Assembly: GCA_947483345.1 (NCBI GenBank)
Contig: CANKNL010000186.1
Coordinates: 1-6,023 of the forward strand
Reading direction: 5' to 3'
Origin: Chitinophagaceae bacterium
GTDB lineage: Bacteria; Bacteroidota; Bacteroidia; Chitinophagales; Chitinophagaceae
Length of the DNA stretch: 6,023 nt
The translations under genes and the position numbers were made by a program. This document shows positions 1 through 5,510 of the stretch, piece by piece (the stretch's first letter is position 1; each line of letters starts with the position of its first letter). The notes beneath the pieces are model-generated. The model saw only the letters and a list, made by a program, of their open reading frames with translations. It did not search any database and was not told the DNA's origin.

Positions 1-114
1 AAAATCACTTTATACCGGGGCCGGGAAGTGGTGAAAAAAAATGTGGCCAGCGAAGTGGCGGTGGATGAATTAATTAATTTATTAAAAGAAAGCGATGCCT
101 GGGTGGAGAATTAA
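1..114 (+). CDS. 3' end of an unrecognised gene (C-terminal 37 residues)
   Basis: An open frame enters from the left edge in frame 1 and stops at TAA 112-114. It encodes 37 residues, beginning KITLYRGREVVKKN and ending LLKESDAWVEN. The tail looks like a short strand followed by an acidic, leucine-spaced amphipathic helix, as at the end of a small soluble domain. There is no membrane segment, cysteine or recognisable motif. Codon use resembles a real gene, and the frame ends just before an intergenic repeat and nadB. I cannot assign a family from this fragment. The 83-base gap and intervening hairpin leave it open whether it is co-transcribed with nadB. Confidence 0.6.
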   Translation, partial: KITLYRGREVVKKNVASEVAVDELINLLKESDAWVEN

Positions 115-172
115 AAGTCAAACATAAAAAGTAAAAATGGCTTCACAGGGTTGGTACTTTCTATTGACTTTT
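113..172. repeat. intergenic AGTCAA-type inverted repeat (hairpin)
   Basis: AAAAGTCAA at 113-121 is perfectly complementary to TTGACTTTT at 164-172. Inside it, AAAGT at 128-132 pairs with ACTTT at 156-160, leaving a loop of about 23 bases. The left arm overlaps the stop codon of the upstream gene. A further direct copy of TTGACTT lies at 185-191, just before the nadB start. The AGTCAA/AAAGTAAAAA vocabulary resembles intergenic repeats I associate with Bacteroidota genomes; that link is from memory. As a transcript it could form a weak, AU-rich hairpin acting as an attenuator or 3' end, but this is inference. Confidence 0.5.
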
Positions 173-197
173 GATTTTTTAATTTTGACTTAATATT

Positions 198-1808
198 ATG
201 CAAACAGATTTTTTAGTAATAGGCAGTGGTATCGCCGGATTAACTTATGCACTAAAAGTTGCCGCCGCCTGCCCCGATAAGAGCATTACCATACTTACAA
301 AAACACAAAGTGATGAAACGAATACCAAATATGCCCAGGGCGGTATTGCCGGTGTAATGGATTTTGACAATGACAGCTTTAATAAACATATAGAAGATAC
401 TTTAATTGCCGGTGATGGCTTATGCAATAAACACATTGTGGAAATTGTAGTGAAAGAAGGTGTTGAACGCATTGAGGAAATTATAACCTGGGGAGCCAAA
501 TTTGACAAAGAAACCGGTGGCGATTATAAACTGGGTAAAGAAGGTGGCCATAGCGAATTCAGAATTTTACATCATAAAGATGTTACCGGTAAAGAGATGG
601 AAAGGGCATTATTGGATGCCATCAGCCGAAAACCAAATATTAAACTTCTTAATCATTGTTTTGTTTTGGATATTATCACCCAGCATCACCTGGGTTATCT
701 CATTACTAAATCAACACCTGATATAGCCTGTTACGGCGTGTATGTATTAAATCTGAATACCAGTAAAGTTGAAAAAATTCTTTCAAAAATAACCTTGATG
801 GCTTCTGGTGGAAATGGGCAGGTCTATCGGTCTACTACCAATCCGGCAATTGCAACAGGCGATGGGGTAGCCATGGTTTACAGAGCAAAAGGCCGTATAG
901 AAAATATGGAATTCATCCAGTTTCATCCAACGGCATTATACGAAACCGGTATCAGGGGGCATAATTTTTTAATTACTGAAGCGGTTCGGGGCGATGGTGG
1001 CATTTTACGTAATCATGCCGGCGAGGCATTTATGGAACGTTATGATGAAAGAAAAGACCTGGCACCCAGGGATATTGTGGCAAGGGCCATTGATAATGAA
1101 ATGAAAATTGCTGGAACCGAAAATGTTTTTCTGGATTGCCGGCATTTCAGTAAAGAAAAATTCGTTGAACATTTCCCCAATATTTATGAAAAATGTTTAA
1201 GTATTGGAGTAGATATCACTAAACAGCTTATTCCTGTTGCACCGGCTGCACATTATAGTTGCGGAGGCATAAAAACAGACGAACACGGAAGGACATCAAT
1301 TAATTATTTATATGCTGCCGGAGAATGTGCCAGCACAGGATTGCACGGTGCCAACCGGTTGGCCAGTAATTCGCTTTTAGAAGCCATGGTATTTGCGCAC
1401 AGGGCTTATTCAGACTCAGTAAAATATATACAAACAGAGTCGTCAGCAAATTTTGGCGGTGCACAGGTTGGTGATTGGAAAACAGATGGTACCAATGCAC
1501 CCAAAGAAATGATATTGATAACACAAAGTGTAAAAGAATTGAAACTGCTGATGAGTGATTATGTAGGTATTGTTAGAAATAATGAACGTTTACACCGGGC
1601 CATGAAACGCATTGATCTGTTATATGCCGAAACAGAAGCCCTGTATCAAAAGACCATTGTTTCGCCCCAACTCTGTGAATTAAGGAATATGATCACAGTG
1701 GCCTATCTCATCGTAAAATGTGCCGAATTCCGACATGAAAGCCGGGGACTGCATTTTAATACTGATTATCCTGAGAAGTTAGAAAGAATTCAAAACATTG
1801 TTTTATAA
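198..1808 (+). CDS. nadB: L-aspartate oxidase (NadB)
   Basis: This is a cytoplasmic FAD enzyme that oxidises L-aspartate to iminoaspartate, which quinolinate synthase (NadA) condenses with dihydroxyacetone phosphate in de novo NAD synthesis. The 536-residue protein has a dinucleotide-binding GSGIAGL at 9-15, TKYAQGGIAG at 43-52, EGGHSEFRILH at 115-125, GGNGQVY at 204-210, FHPTALY at 242-248, APRDIVAR at 289-296, HYSCGG at 352-357 and the FAD-loop segment GECASTGLHGANRLASNS at 375-392. Glu115, His243, Arg291, His352 and Arg387 fall where E. coli NadB has Glu121, His244, Arg290, His351 and Arg386. The residues after about 435 form the helical C-terminal domain. Length matches the family (about 530-540). 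The ATG at 198 puts the FAD motif at the very N-terminus, as expected; no Shine-Dalgarno precedes it. The EGGHS and HYSCGG context favours aspartate oxidase over fumarate reductase or succinate dehydrogenase flavoprotein. nadA and nadC are not in view. Confidence 0.96.
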   Translation: MQTDFLVIGSGIAGLTYALKVAAACPDKSITILTKTQSDETNTKYAQGGIAGVMDFDNDSFNKHIEDTLIAGDGLCNKHIVEIVVKEGVERIEEIITWGAKFDKETGGDYKLGKEGGHSEFRILHHKDVTGKEMERALLDAISRKPNIKLLNHCFVLDIITQHHLGYLITKSTPDIACYGVYVLNLNTSKVEKILSKITLMASGGNGQVYRSTTNPAIATGDGVAMVYRAKGRIENMEFIQFHPTALYETGIRGHNFLITEAVRGDGGILRNHAGEAFMERYDERKDLAPRDIVARAIDNEMKIAGTENVFLDCRHFSKEKFVEHFPNIYEKCLSIGVDITKQLIPVAPAAHYSCGGIKTDEHGRTSINYLYAAGECASTGLHGANRLASNSLLEAMVFAHRAYSDSVKYIQTESSANFGGAQVGDWKTDGTNAPKEMILITQSVKELKLLMSDYVGIVRNNERLHRAMKRIDLLYAETEALYQKTIVSPQLCELRNMITVAYLIVKCAEFRHESRGLHFNTDYPEKLERIQNIVL

Positions 1809-1903
1809 AATAGATAACCATTGGCCCTTATGTTTATGTGATTCAGCCATAATAGAAATGGATATCCTGCACATCCCGATTTTTTAGGCAAAGGTCAACA
1901 GCA

Positions 1904-1911
1904 TACCTTTG
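1904..1911 (+). promoter_or_regulatory. Bacteroidota-type -7 element upstream of the acyltransferase
   Basis: TACCTTTG is an exact match to TAnnTTTG, the -7 element used by the Bacteroidota primary sigma factor, and it continues as TACCTTTGCA, a common form in this phylum. Transcription would start near 1918, giving a leader of about 25 bases before the ATG at 1943. There is no clean TTTG -33 element; only a T-rich run at 1880-1885 lies at roughly the right distance. The 134-base gap after nadB holds nothing else I can support, so the acyltransferase is probably its own transcription unit. Confidence 0.6.
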
Positions 1912-1942
1912 CACAGTAATTAACAGCTACTAATTTTATAAC

Positions 1943-2848
1943 ATGTATTATATCATTTACGGATTTCTATATCTGCTTTCTTTATTACCTTTTTGGGCTA
2001 TTTATTTACTCAGCGACTTTATTTATTTTCTGTTATTTTATGTATTTGGTTACAGAAAAGACATTGTTTTTAAAAACCTGAAAACAGCCTTTCCCGATCA
2101 ATCTGATCAGGCGTTAAAAAAAATCTCAAAACAGTTTTATCATAATCTGTCCGATACGTTTATGGAAATAATAAAGCTCATTTCCATGAGTGATAAAACA
2201 TTTGAAAAAAGGTGCCAGGGAGATTTTACGATCATTGACGACCTGATAAAAAAAGGCAAGAATATACAGTTACATGCAGGGCACCAGTTTAATTGGGAGT
2301 ACGGCAGCTTATTTATGTCTAAATCTATTAAAGCGATCCCTTCTTATGCTGTTTATATACCACTTAAAAATGCGGCGATGGAAAAACTGTTTTTAAAAAT
2401 TCGGGAAAGGTATGGTACCAGGTTTATTAAGGCCACCGAATTTAAAATAAAACGCGACGACATATTTAAGGAACGATTTGCATTTTTTTTGGGGGCAGAT
2501 CAGAATCCCGGTAATCCGTCTACGGCTTATTGGCAAAATTATTTTACTAAACCGGCCCCCTTTATAACCGGCCCCGAGATTGGGGGGATTAAAAATAATG
2601 CAGCCATCGTTTTTGTGCGTTCCAGAATAATAAAAAGAGGCCATTATATTTGTGAATGTACCTTATGTACGGATGACCCTGCCTCAACCGTAAAAGGTGA
2701 CATCACCCGTGCTTACCGCGATTTTCTTGAAAAAGTAATACGGGAAGAACCTGATAATTATTTATGGACTCACCGACGCTGGAAATGGGATTATAAACCA
2801 GCGTACAAAAATAACTGGATTGATGAAAAAGTAAAGGCACCTGAATAA
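1943..2848 (+). CDS. LpxL/HtrB-family lysophospholipid/lipid A acyltransferase
   Basis: This is probably an inner-membrane acyltransferase that adds a secondary acyl chain to lipid A or a related lipid on the cytoplasmic face. The protein has 301 residues, close to the usual length of about 290-310. Residues 1-35 form a strongly hydrophobic N-terminal anchor (FLYLLSLLPFWAIYLLSDF). The acyltransferase HxxxxE motif is HQFNWE at 114-119, giving His114 and Glu119 as the expected catalytic pair. Further family-like segments are VYIPLKN at 137-143 with a following helix, FFLGADQNPG at 181-190 and the C-terminal WTHRRWKW at 275-282. The start at 1943 is the first ATG and leads directly into the membrane anchor. 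The acyl donor, acceptor and which acyl position is modified cannot be read from the sequence, so I give no symbol. It converges with the persulfide dioxygenase-like gene, with 34 bp between stop codons. Confidence 0.88.
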   Translation: MYYIIYGFLYLLSLLPFWAIYLLSDFIYFLLFYVFGYRKDIVFKNLKTAFPDQSDQALKKISKQFYHNLSDTFMEIIKLISMSDKTFEKRCQGDFTIIDDLIKKGKNIQLHAGHQFNWEYGSLFMSKSIKAIPSYAVYIPLKNAAMEKLFLKIRERYGTRFIKATEFKIKRDDIFKERFAFFLGADQNPGNPSTAYWQNYFTKPAPFITGPEIGGIKNNAAIVFVRSRIIKRGHYICECTLCTDDPASTVKGDITRAYRDFLEKVIREEPDNYLWTHRRWKWDYKPAYKNNWIDEKVKAPE

Positions 2849-2880
2849 GACAGACCGGCAAGGCATTTTTTACACGCTGG
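2798..2880. repeat. long-range inverted repeat across a convergent gene junction
   Basis: CCAGCGT at 2798-2804 followed by ACAAAAA is complementary to TTTTTTAC then ACGCTGG at 2874-2880, with a two-base mismatch inside and about 53 bases between the arms. The same CCAGCGT can pair instead with a nearer ACGCTGG at 2776-2782, inside the acyltransferase gene. The arms bracket the acyltransferase stop codon and end two bases before the stop of the opposing gene. It might help end converging transcripts, but the loop is long and there is no classical terminator here. Chance is a real alternative. Confidence 0.3.
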
Positions 2881-2882
2881 CA

Positions 2883-4286
2883 TCAGTTAAAATCAGATAC
2901 CTCTTTTTCTGTTTTAATAAGTTTTTCTGCTTTAATTTTTTCCCATCCACCCAAAACATTTCTCAGGTTGTGGGTGCCCTCGCGTTTTAAAAGCGAAGCT
3001 GCAATTACACTTCTGTAACCACCGGCACAATGCACATATAAATTTTGGGTATCTTCAAAATCGGCGATATGAATAACATCATTCATGTCATTTAAAGGCA
3101 GGTTCAAGGCGTTTTTTATATGTCCGTCTGCAAATTCAGTTTCTCTTCTAACATCAACGATCACTAAATTAGGGTCATGTGGTATGTCCATCGCCAGTTC
3201 ATCTGCCTCAATATCAATGATGAGGTCAACTGGTTCTTTGGCCTCTTGCCAGGCTGCAAAACCGCCTTTTAAATAGCCTTGTATTTTTTCAAAACCAACT
3301 CTGCATAAGCGGATGAGCGTTTCGGCCTCTTTGCCAGGTTCGGTTACTAAAATTATCGGTTTATCAAAAGATAACAGGCTGCCTGCCCATTCCTCAAAAC
3401 GGCCTTCTAATCCGATGAAAATACTGCCCGGAATAAAACCATTTGTAAAAACAGTAGCATGACGGCTGTCTAAAACCAATACATCAGTTTGCTGTAAATT
3501 TTTAAAATCAGTGACAGAAAGTGCTGTTAATCCCTTTTGCTTAATGGTCTCCAAGCTTTCGTATCCCTGCATATTTATCTTTGCATTAATAGGGAAATAC
3601 TGGGGTGCTATACCAAGTCCTTTTGTTACGGTATCAACAAATGCTTCTTTTGTTTGTGGTTGCAGGGCATAATTATTTTTCTTTTGCTCACCAATGCTAC
3701 TGTAGTTTTCGGGGCCTATATTTTTTGCACAACTGCTGCCAGCACCATGAGCCGGATAAACGATAATATCATCAGCAAGGGGAAGGATCTTATTCTGAAT
3801 GCTGTTGAACAGCATAGCTGCAAGTTCAGTAGTACTCAAGTGACCACTACTTAGATCGGGGCGGCCCACATCGCCAACAAGCAAAGTGTCGCCTGTAAAA
3901 ATGGCATGGGGCTTTTCATGTTCATCTCTTAATAAATAACAACAGCTTTCCAGGGTGTGGCCGGGGGTATGCAAAACTTCAAAACTTATTTTGCCAAGCT
4001 TAAAAATTTCTCTGTCTGTGCTGTTGTACACTTCATAATTTGTTTTTGCACCAGGGCCATAAATAATAGGCGCACCGGTTTGCTTGCTTAGGTCTATATG
4101 GCCGCTTACGAAATCAGCATGACAATGTGTTTCAAAAATATATTTAATACCGGCATGATTTTCTTGGGCGAGTATGAGATAATCGTTGACGTCTCTTAAT
4201 GGATCTATAATAGCAACTTCTCCTTCACTTTCAATATAATAGGCCGCTTCGCTTAAGCAGCCGGTATAAAATTGTTTAATGAACAT
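2883..4286 (-). CDS. CstB-like persulfide dioxygenase/rhodanese fusion (MBL-fold)
   Basis: This is a predicted cytoplasmic sulfur enzyme. Proteins of this architecture (CstB type) use a non-heme iron MBL domain to oxidise glutathione, CoA or protein persulfides, and a rhodanese to move the sulfane sulfur. Counting from the ATG at 4286 gives 467 residues. The MBL domain (about 1-230) has THCHADFVSGH at 53-63, TPGH at 107-110, TGDTL at 131-135 and YPAHGAGSSC at 177-186; His54, His110 and Asp133 are the likely iron ligands. Phe59 stands where many MBL enzymes have a zinc-binding His, which fits dioxygenases rather than hydrolases. The first rhodanese-like domain (about 253-350) has LDSR at 272-275 but TEPGKE at 315-320 in the loop where the catalytic Cys belongs, so it is probably inactive. 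The second (about 365-455) keeps the loop HCAGGYRS with Cys420. A TTG at 4313 would add nine residues, but it lies inside the promoter element, and family members begin near MFIKQFYTG. Substrate is inferred, not shown. Confidence 0.9.
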   Translation of the reverse strand: MFIKQFYTGCLSEAAYYIESEGEVAIIDPLRDVNDYLILAQENHAGIKYIFETHCHADFVSGHIDLSKQTGAPIIYGPGAKTNYEVYNSTDREIFKLGKISFEVLHTPGHTLESCCYLLRDEHEKPHAIFTGDTLLVGDVGRPDLSSGHLSTTELAAMLFNSIQNKILPLADDIIVYPAHGAGSSCAKNIGPENYSSIGEQKKNNYALQPQTKEAFVDTVTKGLGIAPQYFPINAKINMQGYESLETIKQKGLTALSVTDFKNLQQTDVLVLDSRHATVFTNGFIPGSIFIGLEGRFEEWAGSLLSFDKPIILVTEPGKEAETLIRLCRVGFEKIQGYLKGGFAAWQEAKEPVDLIIDIEADELAMDIPHDPNLVIVDVRRETEFADGHIKNALNLPLNDMNDVIHIADFEDTQNLYVHCAGGYRSVIAASLLKREGTHNLRNVLGGWEKIKAEKLIKTEKEVSDFN

Positions 4287-4310
4287 GGCGAATAGTTTAT
4301 TTATTTTTTG

Positions 4311-4318
4311 CAAAAATA
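4311..4318 (-). promoter_or_regulatory. -7 element of the persulfide dioxygenase-like gene
   Basis: Read on the - strand, 4318 to 4311 is TATTTTTG, an exact TAnnTTTG match. Transcription would begin near 4304, leaving a leader of about 18 bases to the ATG at 4286. The alternative TTG start (4313-4311) would lie inside this element and upstream of the transcript, which supports the ATG. I see no well-spaced TTTG -33 element, and the match lies in a T-rich terminator tail, so chance is a concern. Confidence 0.45.
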
Positions 4319-4355
4319 AAAATAAAAAAGCGTTCAGACCATAAGCCCAAACGCT
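4312..4355 (-). terminator. intrinsic terminator of the arsR-type gene
   Basis: On the - strand, AGCGTTTGGGC (4355-4345) pairs with GTCTGAACGCT (4339-4329) to form an 11-bp stem with a TTATG loop. It is followed by TTTTT A TTTTT A TTTTT down to 4312. Three of the pairs are G-U wobbles, possible only in RNA copied as the - strand; on the + strand they become C/A mismatches, and no comparable T-tract follows. It therefore ends the transcript of the repressor gene, whose stop codon lies about 22 bases upstream. Confidence 0.85.
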
Positions 4356-4376
4356 GAATTTAATTTTACAGAAATT

Positions 4377-4724
4377 TTAACCCACGAGGTCTTTTACAAA
4401 TTGACCAATTTCGTCAATGCGTTTGTAATTAACTGTATAGAATATAAATTTTCCATCCCGCTCAGTATTTACGATACCTGCTTTACGGAGTATCGCAAGA
4501 TGCTGTGAGGCAACAGACTGCTCTAATCGTAAACGAACATAAATTTCTGTAACGGTAATCTTTTTTTCATCTTCAATTAATTTTAATAATTGCTGACGTA
4601 GCTTGTGATTTAAAGCCCGTAAGACCAATGCGGCTTTTTTAAGCGCATGATAATCTACATTAATTGGAGAATTTTTGGCAGAACCCAGTGTGTCCTGCTC
4701 TCGTGTTTGAGACGCAACCATCAT
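4377..4724 (-). CDS. ArsR-family winged helix-turn-helix regulator, cysteine-free
   Basis: This is a small DNA-binding protein of 115 residues, probably a dimeric repressor. Residues 1-22 look disordered. A helix follows with LRALNHKLRQQLLKLI at 35-50, then TVTEIYVRLRL at 57-67, a recognition helix around QSVASQHLAILRKAGIV (69-85) and a beta-wing RDGKFIFYTVN at 89-99, which is the standard ArsR/SmtB order. The protein contains no cysteine at all, so the ELCVCDL metal site of ArsR and the thiol pair of BigR/SqrR are both absent; its signal is unknown. Two ATGs open the frame (4724 and 4721), and I kept the first. It has its own promoter and terminator, so it is apparently monocistronic. The next gene on the same strand encodes a persulfide dioxygenase-like enzyme, which could be a target, but nothing in the sequence proves this. 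Confidence 0.88.
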   Translation of the reverse strand: MMVASQTREQDTLGSAKNSPINVDYHALKKAALVLRALNHKLRQQLLKLIEDEKKITVTEIYVRLRLEQSVASQHLAILRKAGIVNTERDGKFIFYTVNYKRIDEIGQFVKDLVG

Positions 4725-4746
4725 AAGGATTAAATTTTAATTATGC

Positions 4747-4763
4747 TTGAACAATGTTGAACA
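4747..4763 (-). promoter_or_regulatory. possible ArsR operator (tandem TGTTCAA)
   Basis: The - strand reads TGTTCAA CAT TGTTCAA from 4763 to 4747: two identical 7-mers with a 10-bp period, so both face the same side of the helix. The sequence also contains the short palindrome TGTTGAACA (4755-4763 on the + strand). It lies just downstream of the -7 element and covers the expected transcription start of the repressor gene, where an autorepression site would be placed. This is based on position and symmetry only; no known consensus was matched. Confidence 0.3.
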
Positions 4764-4766
4764 CCC

Positions 4767-4774
4767 CAAATTTA
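4767..4774 (-). promoter_or_regulatory. -7 element of the arsR-type gene
   Basis: The - strand from 4774 to 4767 reads TAAATTTG, an exact TAnnTTTG match. A TTTG at 4794-4791 could be the -33 element, with a gap of 16 bases that is slightly short. The predicted start is near 4760, giving a leader of about 36 bases to the ATG at 4724. It sits in the 99-base gap after tsaB, in which I see no convincing terminator for tsaB. Confidence 0.5.
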
Positions 4775-4823
4775 CAAATAATTGATTACACAAATACATT
4801 ATTTATTTATTCCATTTTTAGGT

Positions 4824-5510
4824 TTATCCCTTCTTATTCATAACTAATTGAGATTCTTTTACATAGAATGGTTCGCTGTAAACTAATTCTGTGAATTTAT
4901 TCTCTAAAAAAAGTATATGGGAACGTTTACTCAATGATTCAGGCAAAATGGTCACATTTTCAAAAAAAGCATTTGATTGGTTACAAATCAATTTCCACTT
5001 ATCCGAACCACTTCCAAAAAATAACATTTTATTTTTTAATAACATTTTTTCAAAGGAAGATGAGTCCAGAATTAATGCACAGGGGGAAAGAAATACGGAC
5101 AGGTTTTTATCATAAACGGCGGTAAAAACTTCCATGCGCCGGGCATCCAACATCGGGCAAAATAACAAGGATTCATCTGCGGCAGAAAAAAGTTGTAAGG
5201 CCGAAATGGTTAATACCTCCAGGCTACCGATTGTGATCAATGGTTTTTTTAAGGCATAACATAATCCCTTTGCACTGGCCATCCCAACTCTTAATCCGGT
5301 ATAAGATCCGGGGCCTGCTGTAACCGCAACCGCATCAATATCTGTTAAAACAATACCGGTGTTTTTTATTAGTTGCTGAATGGCTGTTTGTAAAAAAGAG
5401 GCATGTTCTTTTTGAGATGCACTGCTGAGTACATCTAAAATAAGTCCGTCTTTTGCAAAACTTACATGTGCTTTTTCCGAGGCGGTATCTATGTTTAAAA
5501 TAAGACTCAT
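4824..5510 (-). CDS. tsaB: tRNA threonylcarbamoyladenosine biosynthesis protein TsaB
   Basis: TsaB is the non-catalytic partner that dimerises with TsaD and, with TsaE and TsaC, makes the t6A37 modification on ANN-decoding tRNAs in the cytoplasm. The 228-residue protein matches the family length (E. coli 231). It has the ASKHA-fold start LILNIDTAS (3-11), EHASFL at 35-40, the hallmark AGPGSYTGLRVG at 65-76 followed by KGLCYAL, and PMLDARRMEVF at 119-129. It ends in PFYVKE, like the usual EPFYLKD tail. The GPGSYTGLR motif with only about 230 residues and no TsaD metal-binding histidine pair (HMxxH) excludes TsaD. The ATG at 5508-5510 shares its A with the TAA of the upstream gene (TAATG), indicating translational coupling, and also fixes the start. 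Confidence 0.95.
   Translation of the reverse strand: MSLILNIDTASEKAHVSFAKDGLILDVLSSASQKEHASFLQTAIQQLIKNTGIVLTDIDAVAVTAGPGSYTGLRVGMASAKGLCYALKKPLITIGSLEVLTISALQLFSAADESLLFCPMLDARRMEVFTAVYDKNLSVFLSPCALILDSSSFEKMLLKNKMLFFGSGSDKWKLICNQSNAFFENVTILPESLSKRSHILFLENKFTELVYSEPFYVKESQLVMNKKG

Noticed and set aside
180..187. TAATTTTG as a nadB promoter -7 element
   Set aside because: It matches TAnnTTTG exactly, but a start about 7 bases later would fall almost on the ATG at 198, and the match lies in a repetitive T-rich tract. It may be a leaderless start, but chance is as likely.
245..508. Antisense open frame inside nadB, and other overlapping frames (for example 502-726, 1300-1524, 2393-2644, 3537-3854)
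   Set aside because: They lie within well-identified genes on another frame or strand, and their translations show no recognisable domain.
1809..1903. Terminator or small RNA after nadB
   Set aside because: Only a TTTTATAAAA palindrome over the stop codon and a weak TTATG/CATAA pairing are present; neither has a GC-rich stem with a T-tract.
53..4724. A multi-gene defence or sulfur-resistance island
   Set aside because: The genes are housekeeping or single sulfur-handling functions in separate transcription units, with no sign of transfer, integrase or repeats marking an island.
4891..5125. Two + strand open frames opposite tsaB
   Set aside because: They are antisense shadows of a confident tsaB gene, with low-complexity translations and no promoter.
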